Shown here: in pieces, positions 40,671-57,365 of the stretch
Layout of the letters: every line of letters begins with the position of its first letter
How positions within the stretch are numbered: the first letter of the stretch is position 1
Source of the DNA: Acidovorax kalamii
GTDB lineage: Bacteria > Pseudomonadota > Gammaproteobacteria > Burkholderiales > Burkholderiaceae_C
Assembly (NCBI RefSeq): GCF_002245625.1
Contig: NZ_NOIG01000011.1
Location: 531,398 to 595,397 of the forward strand
Direction of reading: 5' to 3'
DNA: 64,000 nucleotides
Translations under genes and position numbers: made by a program
The notes under the pieces: generated by a model
What the model was told of the DNA's origin: nothing
The model's database searches: none
Seen by the model: the letters and a program-made list of their open reading frames with translations, nothing else

Positions 40671-41888
40671 ATGGACCCCGTCACCATCTTTTTCATTGCC
40701 ACACTCATGATGCTGGCAAACGGTGGGGTACTTGGCCTGATGCACAAGGACCTGCCTTTGCCCATGCGCCCCGCGGCGGCCAGCTGGCGCATTGCCACGC
40801 TGCTGTTTGCCGGGGGCTCCATCCTGTTTGCTGCGCAAGGGCTCAACCCGCCTGCCTACACCTTGGCCCTGGCCAATGCGCTGGTGATGTTCGGGTTTAC
40901 CGGTTATTTGCGTGCTTTGCGGCAGTTCTACGGACTCAAAGACCAGCTGTGGGTCATGGTGCCTGCTGCGCTGGGCACGGTGGCCGTTTTCTGGCTGACT
41001 TTGGGTACGGCCGATGTCGGGGGGCGCATCCTGACGGTGTCGGTGGTCTGGTCGGTGCTGATGGTGGCCTGCATTGTGGTGCTGGTCTCGCAGGAGCGCC
41101 GTGACGGTGCCCGCAGTCGGCGCGTGATGGCGGGCCTGTTCACGGCCGTCGCCTTGTTTGTGCTGTTCCGCGCGGGCTACTTTGTGGTGATCGGGGTGAA
41201 CCCGGCCTTCAGCGTGCTGGGGGCGGGCGCCTGGATGAACATTGCCACCCCCATGGTGGCCGCCACCTTGCCCGTGATCGGCACCACCGCGTTCTTGCTG
41301 ATGTGCTCGGAGCGCATTCGCCGCCAGTGGGAGCGTGCCGCCTCCACCGACTACCTGACCGGCTTGCCCAACCGCCGCACGCTGGTGGAGATGGGGCTGA
41401 AGCGTTTTGAGCAGGCCCGCACCAGCGCGGCATCCGGTGGTTTTGGACTGGCGATTGTGGACATTGACCACTTCAAGCGCATCAACGACGAGCACGGCCA
41501 CGAGATGGGCGATGTGGCCCTCAAGCATGTGGCGGGGCGGCTGCAGTCGGCCTGCCGAGGGGCTGAGCTACCGGCTCGCCAAGGTGGTGAAGAGTTTGTG
41601 GTGCTGTTCGACAACCTGCAGCTGCACGACGCCCCGGCCGCTGGCGAGCGGTTGCGCCAGGCAGTCGCCCAGGCCCCGTTCACGGCGGGTGACTTGGTGC
41701 TGCCATTGACGGTGTCGATCGGCCTGGCAGTGCTTCGTGCCGACGACACCCACTTCGATAGCTTGCTGCGCCGCGCAGATGAGGCGCTTTATGTGGCCAA
41801 GGCGACCGGGCGCAACCGGGTTGAGATCGCTCCTGAGAGGGCGATGGAGCCGAGTTCCACGGGATCTGGCGTCGGGCTACCGGCCTGA
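40671..41888 (+). CDS. Diguanylate cyclase, multi-spanning membrane sensor
   Basis: A 405-residue protein with about seven hydrophobic spans (residues 1-215) and a C-terminal GGDEF domain (about 225-390). The active site reads RQGGEEFVVL and is expected to make c-di-GMP. The DYLTGLPNRR and DIDHFKRINDEHGHEMGD motifs are intact. Five residues before GGEEF, where active DGCs often have the inhibitory RxxD, this one has RGAE, so product inhibition may be lost. The membrane region resembles no sensor domain I can name. Confidence 0.92.
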   Translation: MDPVTIFFIATLMMLANGGVLGLMHKDLPLPMRPAAASWRIATLLFAGGSILFAAQGLNPPAYTLALANALVMFGFTGYLRALRQFYGLKDQLWVMVPAALGTVAVFWLTLGTADVGGRILTVSVVWSVLMVACIVVLVSQERRDGARSRRVMAGLFTAVALFVLFRAGYFVVIGVNPAFSVLGAGAWMNIATPMVAATLPVIGTTAFLLMCSERIRRQWERAASTDYLTGLPNRRTLVEMGLKRFEQARTSAASGGFGLAIVDIDHFKRINDEHGHEMGDVALKHVAGRLQSACRGAELPARQGGEEFVVLFDNLQLHDAPAAGERLRQAVAQAPFTAGDLVLPLTVSIGLAVLRADDTHFDSLLRRADEALYVAKATGRNRVEIAPERAMEPSSTGSGVGLPA

Positions 41889-41902
41889 TCCGGTGCCAAG
41901 AA

Positions 41903-42538
41903 TCAGGTCGCTGCTTCCAGCCCCTGCGCAAAGTGCGCCTGCATGGCCTTGACCGTGGCCTTGGCGTCGCGCGCCACCATGGCGGCCAGGATGGCACGGT
42001 GCTCACCCAGCGAGTCTTCAATGCGCCCTTGCTTGAACAGCGAGTTGTGGCGGTTGAGCTTCATCACCTTGCGCAGGTCGGCCACCATCTGGCTGCGCCA
42101 GCGGTTGTCGGCCATCTCCAGCAAGCACATGTGAAAGCGTTCGTTGACGGCGAAGAATTTTTCGCGATCAGCCACGGCGGCTTCCAGCTCGGCGTGCAGG
42201 TCCTGCAGCGTCTTTAGCTGCGTGTCGGTGGCGCGTTCGGCCACCACGCCTGCGGCGTCGCTCTCCAGCAGGCTCAGCAGGTGGTACACGTCGCGCAGGT
42301 CTTTTTCACTCATCTCCGTCACATAGGCGCCACGGCGCACCTTCATCGTGACCAGGCCTTCTGCGGCCAGCACCTTCAGCGCCTCGCGCAGCGGTGTGCG
42401 GCTGATGCCGAATTCCTCCGCAATCTTGAGCTCGTCGATCCAGCTGCCGGGCTCCAGCTCGCGGCGGAAGATGCGCTGGCGCAGCTGCTCGGCGACTTCT
42501 TCGTACAGGGCGCGGGGCGTGAGGGTAAGGGCAGACAT
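41903..42538 (-). CDS. GntR-family regulator (FadR/FCD subgroup)
   Basis: A 211-residue regulator. The N-terminal winged helix has LYEEVAEQLRQRIFRRELEPGSWIDELKIAEEFGISRTPLREALKVL. The C-terminal FCD helical domain (about 85-205) has the metal/ligand histidines in VNERFHMCLL and SLGEHRAIL. It is divergent from the methylmalonyl-CoA mutase operon and is its likely repressor, perhaps responding to an acyl-CoA or organic acid. The gap is 142 bp. Confidence 0.93.
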   Translation of the reverse strand: MSALTLTPRALYEEVAEQLRQRIFRRELEPGSWIDELKIAEEFGISRTPLREALKVLAAEGLVTMKVRRGAYVTEMSEKDLRDVYHLLSLLESDAAGVVAERATDTQLKTLQDLHAELEAAVADREKFFAVNERFHMCLLEMADNRWRSQMVADLRKVMKLNRHNSLFKQGRIEDSLGEHRAILAAMVARDAKATVKAMQAHFAQGLEAAT

Positions 42539-42566
42539 GGGCGGATTGTAAGCTGCGAAGAATATT

Positions 42567-42596
42567 TTGAATCAATAATTATGAATGATGTAAACT
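42567..42596 (+). promoter_or_regulatory. Candidate promoter of the mcm operon
   Basis: TTGAAT (42567-42572) and TAAACT (42591-42596) are separated by 18 bp within a strikingly AT-rich patch (TTTTGAATCAATAATTATGA). The repeated TGAATCA/TGAATGA words could be GntR operator half-sites. The mcm start lies 84 bp downstream. Confidence 0.5.
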
Positions 42597-42680
42597 CGCC
42601 GCCACACCACAGCACCTGTGCGGTCACCGCCTGTGCGCCGTGTTGGACGCCCCCATGCCATCTTCGGAGTAGCTTTCGCC

Positions 42681-44848
<2,168 letters not shown>

Positions 44849-44852
<4 letters not shown>

Positions 44853-45340
44853 GTTGGGTGGAGCCGTCCATGTTGAGCTTGGGCAGCGTCGCCGCCGAGG
44901 ACTTCGAGTCCATGGCCGACCTGCGCGCCGAGGCCTTGCGCGAAAGCCTGGAGCGCCTGGGCCGTTTTGACCCGGTGCGCGTGCGAGAGCGCCTGCGCAG
45001 CGCGTTCGCGCCTGCGTGCATGCGGCACATCCTCATCAACGGCGAGCGTGTGGGCTACCTCACGCTCATTCCGCACACAGGATCAAACAGCCTGCGCCTG
45101 CATCACCTCTACATCCACCCGGCTTCTCAGGGGCACGGTGTGGGGGCCTGGGCGCTGGAATGGGTCAAGGCACAGGGTCGGGCTGCGGGCCAGGACATCA
45201 CGCTGGGTGCGCTGCGCGGCAGCGACGCCAACCGCTTTTACCTGCGCCATGGCTTCCGGCTGGTGGAAGAGCAGGAGTTCGATCTGGAGTACCGTTGGAG
45301 CCCGGAGTTCGATGCACGCACGGCGGAGGTTGCGCCATGA
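44849..45340 (+). CDS. GNAT-family N-acetyltransferase
   Basis: A 163-residue acetyltransferase with [22 protein letters not shown] (acetyl-CoA loop) and [18 protein letters not shown]. The GTG start overlaps the mcm stop (GTGA); an ATG at 44870 is the alternative. Its stop overlaps the meaB start (ATGA). Tight coupling within a propionyl-CoA operon suggests a role with the pathway enzymes or a cargo gene; the acceptor is unknown. Confidence 0.88.
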
Positions 45341-46356
45341 ACCTCTACCAAGGAGTGGTGGGCCAACCCGGCCCCCTTCAACGCCGCGCCATGTCCAAAG
45401 CCATCACCCTGCTCGAATCGACACGGGTGGACCACCGCACGCAGGCCGACGAGCTGCTGACCCAGTTGCTCCCGCACACCGGCAAGGCCTTCCGCCTCGG
45501 CATCAGCGGCGTGCCCGGTGTGGGCAAGTCCACCTTCATCGAAGCCCTGGGCCTTTACCTCATCGGTCAGGGCCACCGCGTGGCCGTGCTCACCATCGAC
45601 CCGTCCAGCACCGTATCGGGCGGCTCCATCCTGGGCGACAAGACGCGCATGGAACACCTGTCGGTGCACGAAAAAGCCTACATCCGCCCCAGCCCGTCGA
45701 GCGGCACGCTGGGCGGCGTGGCAGAGAAAACGCGCGAGGCCATGCTGGTCTGCGAGGCGGCGGGTTACGACGTGGTCATCGTCGAGACCGTGGGCGTGGG
45801 CCAGAGCGAGATTGCGGTGGCTGGCATGACGGACATGTTTGTGCTCATGCAACTGCCCAACGCGGGCGATGACCTGCAGGCCATCAAGAAGGGCGTGATG
45901 GAGATCGCTGACCTAGTGGTCATCAACAAGGCCGACATCGACAAGAACGCCGCCACGCGTGCCGAGGCGCAGATCACATCGAGCCTGCGCCTGCTCAGCC
46001 AACACGGCAATCCGGAAAACGCACACCACGACGAAACGCTGTGGCACCCCAAGGTCGTGCAGATCAGCGCGCTGCTGTGCCAGGGCGTAGACAGCTTCTG
46101 GGCCGCCGTCACGCAGTTCCGCCAGCTGCAATCCGCCAACGGCCGCTTGGCCACGCGGCGCGAGAAGCAGGCGCTGTCCTGGATGTGGGAGCGCATCGAC
46201 GCAGGCCTCAAGCTCGCATTTCGCCAGCACCCGCAGGTGCGCGAGCTGCTGCCGCAAATGCAGGCCGATGTGGCAGCAGGGCGCATTGCGGCATCGACTG
46301 CAGCACGAAATCTGCTCCAAGCGCAATCAAATCATGCGCTGGCAGCTATCAAATAA
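45337..46356 (+). CDS. meaB: Methylmalonyl-CoA mutase-associated GTPase MeaB
   Basis: G3E GTPase (339 residues) that protects and reloads methylmalonyl-CoA mutase with adenosylcobalamin. The P-loop is [27 protein letters not shown] (switch), [10 protein letters not shown] and NKAD follow. The start ATG overlaps the GNAT stop. The last 15 or so residues ([15 protein letters not shown]) and the stop codon come from a family A repeat (46306-46362), so the normal C-terminus has been replaced or extended. Confidence 0.95.
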   Translation: MNLYQGVVGQPGPLQRRAMSKAITLLESTRVDHRTQADELLTQLLPHTGKAFRLGISGVPGVGKSTFIEALGLYLIGQGHRVAVLTIDPSSTVSGGSILGDKTRMEHLSVHEKAYIRPSPSSGTLGGVAEKTREAMLVCEAAGYDVVIVETVGVGQSEIAVAGMTDMFVLMQLPNAGDDLQAIKKGVMEIADLVVINKADIDKNAATRAEAQITSSLRLLSQHGNPENAHHDETLWHPKVVQISALLCQGVDSFWAAVTQFRQLQSANGRLATRREKQALSWMWERIDAGLKLAFRQHPQVRELLPQMQADVAAGRIAASTAARNLLQAQSNHALAAIK

Positions 46357-46362
46357 ATAGTA
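46306..46362 (+). repeat. Family A repeat, copy 11 (3' end of meaB)
   Basis: AAATCTGCTCCAAGCGCAAT, ATGCGCTGGCA, core GCTATCAAATAAATAGTA (46345-46362). It encodes the last residues and stop of meaB (GCT-ATC-AAA-TAA reads A-I-K-stop) in the same frame as the ligA, pgeF and dapE copies. pccB begins 30 bp after the core. Confidence 0.85.
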
Positions 46363-46391
46363 GACACCAACCCATTCACCAAAGGACGACC

Positions 46392-47924
<1,533 letters not shown>

Positions 47925-47945
47925 GAGCCTAAGGAGCACAAGAAC

Positions 47946-49994
47946 ATGTTTACCAAGATCCTGATCGCGAATCGCGGCGAAATTGCTTGCCGAGTCATCG
48001 CAACCGCTAAAAAAATGGGCATCGCCACCGTCGCCGTCTATTCCGACGCCGACAAGGAAGCCCGCCATGTCAAGTTGGCCGACGAGGCCGTGCACATTGG
48101 CGCTGCGCCGTCGCGCGAGTCTTACCTTCTGGCCGACAAGATCATTGCGGCCTGTAAGCAGACGGGCGCGCAAGCCGTGCACCCCGGCTACGGCTTCCTC
48201 TCCGAAAACGAAGCCTTTGCCAAGCGCTGCGAAGACGAGGGCATTGCCTTCATCGGCCCCAAGGCGCATTCGATTGCGGCCATGGGCGACAAGATCGCCT
48301 CCAAGAAGCTGGCCAACGAGGCCAAGGTCAACACCATTCCTGGCTACAACGACGCCATCAGCGGCCCGGAGCAGGCGGTGGAAATCGCCAAGGGCATCGG
48401 CTACCCGGTGATGATCAAAGCCTCGGCCGGCGGCGGCGGCAAGGGCCTGCGCGTGGCCTACAACGACAAGGAAGCGTTTGAAGGCTTCGCCAGCTGCCAG
48501 AACGAGGCCCGCAACAGCTTTGGCGACGACCGCATCTTCATCGAGAAGTTTGTGCAGGAGCCACGCCACATCGAGATCCAGGTGCTGGGCGACAGCCACG
48601 GCAATGTGATCTACCTGAACGAGCGCGAATGCTCCATCCAGCGCCGCCACCAGAAGGTCATTGAGGAGGCGCCATCGCCCTTCATCAGCGACGCCACCCG
48701 CAAGGCCATGGGCGAACAGGCCGTGGCGCTGGCCAAGGCCGTGAAGTACCAGAGCGCGGGCACGGTGGAGTTTGTGGTCGGCAAGGACCAGGATTTTTAC
48801 TTCCTGGAGATGAATACCCGCCTGCAGGTGGAGCACCCGGTGACGGAATGCATCACCGGCCTGGACCTGGTGGAGCTGATGATCCGCGTGGCGGCGGGTG
48901 AGAAGCTGCCATTGACACAGGCCGATGTGAAGCGCGATGGCTGGGCCATTGAGTGCCGCATTAACGCCGAAGACCCGTTCCGCAACTTCCTGCCGTCCAC
49001 GGGTCGCCTGGTGCGTTTTCAGCCGCCGGAGGAGACCATGTTCCAGTCCGACACCAGCAAGAAGCTGGGCGTGCGGGTGGACACGGGTGTGTACGAGGGC
49101 GGTGAGATCCCCATGTACTACGACTCGATGATTGCCAAGCTCATCGTGCACGGCACCGACCGCAATGACGCGATTGCCAAGATGCGCGCGGCGCTCAACG
49201 GCTTTGTGATTCGCGGCATCAGCAGCAACATCCCGTTCCAGGCCGCGCTGCTGGCGCACCCCAAGTTTGTGACGGGTGACTTCAACACCGGCTTCATCGC
49301 CGAGAACTACGGCAAGGGCTTCCACGCGGAAGACGTGCCGCACAGCGACCCGCTGTTCCTGGTGGCGCTGGCTGCCTTCATGCACCGCCGCTACCGCGCA
49401 CGTGCCTCGGGCATCAGCGGCCAGCTGGCGGGGCACGAGGTGAAGGTGGGCGAGGAGTTTGTGGTCGTCACGCTGGGCGCCGAAGGGCAGAACCAGCACC
49501 ACGAAGTCACGGTCTCTGACTTTGAAGACAAATCGGGCTCCAGCGCCATCCAGGTGGGCGGTAATAGCTATCAGATCAGTAGCAACGCCACGCTGGGCCA
49601 GATCCGTGTGCAGGGCGCGTGCAACGGCCAAGGCTTCACCGCCCAGGTGGAGCGGGGCGTGGGCAAGAACCCGCTGGCGCTGCGCATTGCACACAACGGC
49701 ACGCAGATCGACGCCCTGGTGCTGTCGCCACTGGGCGCGCGGCTGCACAAGCTGATGCCCTTCAAGGCGCCGCCAGACCTGTCCAAGTTCCTGCTGTCGC
49801 CCATGCCCGGCCTGTTGGTCGATGTGGCAGTTCAGCCTGGCCAGAAGGTGCAGGCGGGTGAAAAGCTGGCTGTGATCGAAGCCATGAAGATGGAGAACAT
49901 CCTCTTTGCCGCACAGGACGGCGTGGTGGGCAAGATCACGGCGGGCAAGGGCGAGTCGCTGGCGGTGGACCAGATCATTCTGGAATTCCAGTGA
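47946..49994 (+). CDS. pccA: Propionyl-CoA carboxylase, biotin carboxylase/carrier (alpha) subunit
   Basis: A 682-residue subunit. The N-terminal biotin carboxylase (about 1-450) has the ATP-grasp loop KASAGGGGKGLRV, RHIEIQVLGDSHGN and FLEMNTRLQVEHPVTE. A central linking domain (about 470-600) follows, and then a biotin-carrier domain with the biotinylated lysine in EAMKMEN (K648). An AAGGAG site precedes the ATG. The central region includes a family A-like segment (49527-49584). An intrinsic terminator follows at 50028-50048. Confidence 0.96.
   Translation: MFTKILIANRGEIACRVIATAKKMGIATVAVYSDADKEARHVKLADEAVHIGAAPSRESYLLADKIIAACKQTGAQAVHPGYGFLSENEAFAKRCEDEGIAFIGPKAHSIAAMGDKIASKKLANEAKVNTIPGYNDAISGPEQAVEIAKGIGYPVMIKASAGGGGKGLRVAYNDKEAFEGFASCQNEARNSFGDDRIFIEKFVQEPRHIEIQVLGDSHGNVIYLNERECSIQRRHQKVIEEAPSPFISDATRKAMGEQAVALAKAVKYQSAGTVEFVVGKDQDFYFLEMNTRLQVEHPVTECITGLDLVELMIRVAAGEKLPLTQADVKRDGWAIECRINAEDPFRNFLPSTGRLVRFQPPEETMFQSDTSKKLGVRVDTGVYEGGEIPMYYDSMIAKLIVHGTDRNDAIAKMRAALNGFVIRGISSNIPFQAALLAHPKFVTGDFNTGFIAENYGKGFHAEDVPHSDPLFLVALAAFMHRRYRARASGISGQLAGHEVKVGEEFVVVTLGAEGQNQHHEVTVSDFEDKSGSSAIQVGGNSYQISSNATLGQIRVQGACNGQGFTAQVERGVGKNPLALRIAHNGTQIDALVLSPLGARLHKLMPFKAPPDLSKFLLSPMPGLLVDVAVQPGQKVQAGEKLAVIEAMKMENILFAAQDGVVGKITAGKGESLAVDQIILEFQ
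49527..49584 (+). repeat. Family A repeat, copy 12 (inside pccA)
   Basis: ACAAATCGGGCTCCAGCGCC at the left and the core GCTATCAGATCAGTAGCA (49567-49584). It has the same orientation as pccA but a different frame (AGC-TAT-CAG-ATC reads S-Y-Q-I). It falls in the variable linking domain (GGNSYQISSNAT). The core matches the consensus well; the left part less so. Confidence 0.6.
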
Positions 49995-50027
49995 TAGGCC
50001 CTGCGGCGCCGCGACCCATCCATCCTC

Positions 50028-50048
50028 GGGGCCTTGTGCCCCTTTTTT
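50028..50048 (+). terminator. Intrinsic terminator after pccA
   Basis: GGGGC-cttgt-GCCCC followed by six T. It ends 2 bp before the family A repeat that precedes the VOC gene. It would insulate the VOC gene from the pcc operon. Confidence 0.8.
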
Positions 50049-50050
50049 GA

Positions 50051-50108
50051 ATATTTTTGGCCTTCTCCGCGCATCCAGCAAGCGCTGATAGCTATCAAAT
50101 CAGGAGTA
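50051..50108 (+). repeat. Family A repeat, copy 13 (carries the RBS of the VOC gene)
   Basis: ATATTTTTGGCCTTCTCCGC, GCATCCAGCAAGCGCTGATA, core GCTATCAAATCAGGAGTA (50091-50108). The AGGAG within the core lies 6 bp before the ATG at 50112, so the repeat provides the Shine-Dalgarno sequence. This is the best full-length copy and serves as the reference. Confidence 0.88.
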
Positions 50109-50111
50109 ATC

Positions 50112-50582
50112 ATGACCCACCCCCAACGCCCGTTCAAGGTCCTGGGCATCCAGCAGGTCGCCATTGGCGGCACCGACAAGCAGCGCATGAAAACCCTGTG
50201 GGTGGACATGCTGGGCCTCACGCAGACCGGCACCTTCCAGAGCGAGCGCGAGAACGTCGATGAAGACATCCTCGCCATGGGCCAGGGCGCGTTCAAGGTC
50301 GAGGTGGACATCATGCAGCCGCTCGACATCGACAAAAAGCCGGCCGTGCACACCACACCGCTCAACCACATCGGCCTGTGGATCGACGACCTGCCCAAGG
50401 CGGTGGAGTGGTTGACAGCAAAGGGCGTGCGTTTTGCGCCCGGCGGCATTCGCAAGGGCGCGGCGGGTTACGACATCACCTTTTTGCACCCCAAAAGCAA
50501 TGACGAGTTTCCGATTGCGGGCGAAGGGGTGTTGATCGAGCTGGTGCAGGCGCCTGCCGAGGTGATTGCGGCGCTGGGCTGA
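50112..50582 (+). CDS. VOC-family protein, possible methylmalonyl-CoA epimerase
   Basis: A 156-residue vicinal-oxygen-chelate protein with two beta-alpha-beta-beta-beta modules ([27 protein letters not shown] and [24 protein letters not shown]). The location after the mutase and carboxylase genes suggests methylmalonyl-CoA epimerase. The usual first-module histidine is replaced by glutamine (IQQVAIGG), while NHIGLWI and the C-terminal LIELVQ glutamate are present, so activity is not certain. Glyoxalase-type enzymes are alternatives. The start is fixed by AGGAG inside the preceding family A repeat. Confidence 0.8.
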   Translation: MTHPQRPFKVLGIQQVAIGGTDKQRMKTLWVDMLGLTQTGTFQSERENVDEDILAMGQGAFKVEVDIMQPLDIDKKPAVHTTPLNHIGLWIDDLPKAVEWLTAKGVRFAPGGIRKGAAGYDITFLHPKSNDEFPIAGEGVLIELVQAPAEVIAALG

Positions 50583-51014
50583 GGTTTTGCGGGGCTGCGG
50601 GCCGCCAACGGGCCCCAAGCCTGCGGCAACGTCGCTCATCTCCCTGCGGGCGCGGCGGCTGTTGCGTGGCAGATGGCTGCAGATAGGCCCATGTTGCCGC
50701 CACGGGTGCAAGGCCTGTTTTGTGCCGATGTCGAACGGCTTGCAAATGTTCTGAAAACGCTGGCTTCTGCGCTCAAAAAAACTGGCAATTGCCTGCTGTT
50801 GTGTACGCCATTTTGTTGGCACTTTTTGTGACCCTGCGGTGCGCGTTTGTGCCGTTTTCTCCTCCAGAATCCGCCCCAGCCGCTGCGTACCCAGCCCCAA
50901 CCCGATGGAGCGGGCGGTGCGTACCGAAGGATCGATGACCGAGTAAGCAACCCTGGCCCAAGGCTGGCAACCCGCCGCCGCAGGGCCAACGCCTAGATTG
51001 AAGGAACCCACCCG
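50583..51014. other. 432-bp gap before bioB
   Basis: I see no convincing gene. Base composition drops in GC between about 50740 and 50880 (CTCAAAAAAACTGGCAATTG region). A minus-strand frame through 50690-50960 gives a peptide vaguely like a transposase N-terminus, too weak to call. The bioB ribosome-binding site (AAGGAACC) lies at the right end. No operator I can identify for BirA is visible. Confidence 0.5.
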
Positions 51015-52091
51015 ATGTCCGCCACCCTGGCCCCTACCGCTGCCTCCACGGTGCAGCCCGCACCTTCGTCCGTGCAACCGGTTCAATTGCACCGCCGCGC
51101 CCCAGCCCCCGTGGCCCAAGGCCCCTGGTCGGTCGAGGCCATCCAGGCGCTGCTCGACAAACCCCTGATGGACTTGCTGTTCGAGGCGCAGACCGTGCAC
51201 CGCCAGCATTGGCCTGCGGGCGACATCGAGTTGGCCACGCTGCTGTCGGTGAAAACCGGCGGCTGCCCTGAAAACTGTGGCTACTGCCCGCAGGCGGCCG
51301 AGTTCGACACGGGCGTGAAGGCAGAAAAGCTGATGGAAGTGGATGAAGTGGTGCGCGCCGCCCAGGCCGCCAAGGACGCGGGCGCCACCCGCTTTTGCAT
51401 GGGCGCCGCCTGGCGCGCGCCCAAGGATCGCGACATTGAAAAAGTCAGTGCCTTGATCGGCGCCGTGAAGGGCCTGGGCCTGCAAACCTGCGCCACGCTG
51501 GGCATGCTCGAATCGCACCAGGCCCAGGCCCTGAAGGACGCCGGGCTCGACTACTACAACCACAACCTGGACACCGCACCCGAGTACTACACCGATGTGG
51601 TCAGCACCCGCGCCTACCAGGACCGGCTGGACACGCTGCAGAACGTGCGCAGCGCGGGCATCAGCGTGTGCTGCGGCGGCATTGTGGGCATGGGCGAGGC
51701 GCCCGTCCACCGCGCTGGCCTCATTGCGCAGCTGGCCAACCTGCAGCCATACCCCGAGTCGGTGCCCATCAACAGCCTGGTGCGCGTGCCCGGCACGCCG
51801 CTGGCCGACAGCGATCCCATCGACCCGTTCGACTTTGTGCGCGTGATTGCCGTGGCCCGCATCACCATGCCCAAGGCGCGCGTGCGCCTGTCGGCCGGGC
51901 GCCAGCAAATGGGTGAGGCCGTGCAGGCGCTGTGCTTCATGGCCGGTGCCAATTCGATCTTCTACGGCGACAAACTGCTGGTGACGGGCAACCCCGATGT
52001 GGATGCCGATGTGCAGCTGCTGGCCAAGCTGGGGCTGAACGGCCACCGCACGACCACCACCGAGGCGGAGCACGCCCACCACCACGCCTGA
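51015..52091 (+). CDS. bioB: Biotin synthase
   Basis: Radical-SAM enzyme (358 residues) inserting sulfur into dethiobiotin. The 4Fe-4S motif is C84-x3-C88-x2-C91 in [35 protein letters not shown] and the 2Fe-2S ligand regions ([23 protein letters not shown]) are present. The first 35 residues (Ala/Pro/Gln-rich) are an extension before the conserved [22 protein letters not shown]. No other bio genes are adjacent, but its product is the cofactor of the pccA protein upstream. Confidence 0.96.
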   Translation: MSATLAPTAASTVQPAPSSVQPVQLHRRAPAPVAQGPWSVEAIQALLDKPLMDLLFEAQTVHRQHWPAGDIELATLLSVKTGGCPENCGYCPQAAEFDTGVKAEKLMEVDEVVRAAQAAKDAGATRFCMGAAWRAPKDRDIEKVSALIGAVKGLGLQTCATLGMLESHQAQALKDAGLDYYNHNLDTAPEYYTDVVSTRAYQDRLDTLQNVRSAGISVCCGGIVGMGEAPVHRAGLIAQLANLQPYPESVPINSLVRVPGTPLADSDPIDPFDFVRVIAVARITMPKARVRLSAGRQQMGEAVQALCFMAGANSIFYGDKLLVTGNPDVDADVQLLAKLGLNGHRTTTTEAEHAHHHA

Positions 52092-52178
52092 GGCACGGCG
52101 CGCCGCATCGGGATGGCGCTTACGGGCGCCACCGGTGGGCGGAAGGCCGTGGGAGGAGGGGGCTTGTGCGCGGCACCG

Positions 52179-53096
<918 letters not shown>

Positions 53097-53117
53097 GGGG
53101 TGCGCTTGGGGGCTTGC

Positions 53118-54279
53118 TCAGAGTTCGATGCGCTCGGCAGGCACGTCGGTGGCCAGGCGGTCGATTTGCGCCAGAAGGGCCGGTTCGCCATCGGCAAACC
53201 GCTGGGCAATGCGGCGGAACTCTTCAGACAGCACCAGGAAAGCGTCCACCATGTCGGGGTCGAAATGGCTGCCCCGGCCGTCGCGGATGATTTCCACCGC
53301 CTGTTCGTGGGTGAACGCGGCCTTGTACACGCGTTCGGAGATCAGCGCGTCGTACACATCGGCCACGGCCATGAGGCGCGCCGAAAGCGGGATGTTGTTG
53401 CCCATCAGGCCTTGGGGGTAGCCCGAGCCGTCCCACTTTTCCTGGTGGCTGTAGGCGATCTCCTTGGCGTACCGGAAGAAGGGGTTGTCCAGCGTGGTGC
53501 CGGTCTCGGCCGCGATGATGGCGTCACGCCCCAGGGTGGTGTGCGTCTTCATGATCTCGAACTCTTCGGGAGTGAGCTTGCCGGGCTTGAGCAGGATGCG
53601 GTCGGGGATGCCCACCTTGCCAATGTCGTGCAGCGGGGCGGACTTGAAGATGGTCTCGATGGCAGCGTCGGTCAGCTCTTCCTTGAAGCGCGGGTGGTTT
53701 TGCAGGTGGCGGGCCAGCGTCTCCATGTAGTGCTGGGTGCGCCGGATGTGGTTGCCGGTTTCGTTGTCGCGTGTTTCGGCCAGCGAGGCCATGGCGCGAA
53801 TGGTGGCGTCCTGCAGCTCGGCCATCGCCCGGGTGCGGTTGGCTACCTCTTGCTCCAGAAAATGGTTGTGCTGGGCCAGGAAGTCGCGGGCGCGTTTGAG
53901 CTGCAGGTGGTTGCGCACCCGGGCCATCACGATGGCAGGGTTGACGGGCTTGGTGATGTAGTCCACCGCGCCAAGCTCCAGGCCGATGCTTTCGTCTTCG
54001 GCAGCGCTCATGGCGGTGAGGAAGATCACCGGGATGTCTTCGGTGTCGGGGTTGAACTGCAGGCGGCGCAGCACCTCGTAGCCGTCCATGTCCGGCATCA
54101 TGATGTCCAGCAGGATCAGGTCGGGCTTGCTCTCGCCTGCCACGATCTGCAGCGCGCGTTCACCGCTGGGCGCCAGCTTGACCTTGTAATCCGTGCGCAG
54201 CAGGTCGCTCATCAGCGAGAGGTTGTCGGGGGTGTCATCCACCACCAGCACCGTGCATTTGCCGCTCAGCTCTATCGGG

Positions 54280-54287
<8 letters not shown>
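53118..54287 (-). CDS. Response regulator with HD-GYP phosphodiesterase domain
   Basis: A 389-residue RpfG-like protein. The receiver (about 12-130) has [23 protein letters not shown] and ITKPVNP. The HD-GYP domain (about 175-375) has the metal motif [13 protein letters not shown] and [13 protein letters not shown]; the classic HHE is HQE here, a variant I recall from this subgroup. It is expected to degrade c-di-GMP when phosphorylated. The start ATG lies inside the end of the kinase gene (8-bp overlap). Confidence 0.93.
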
Positions 54288-57333
<3,046 letters not shown>

Positions 57334-57365
57334 GCGTGGGGGGGCGGGCCTGGCCGGGCTGCAGG

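Noticed and set aside
41757..41775. GATAGCTTGCTGCG, looking like a family A core
   Set aside because: It encodes DSLLRRAD, a conserved part of the GGDEF domain, and lacks the rest of the repeat.
50690..50960. Minus-strand peptide resembling the N-terminus of an IS4-type transposase
   Set aside because: Similarity is a loose pattern seen by eye only, without inverted repeats, target duplication or a catalytic domain. It would need a database search to support it.
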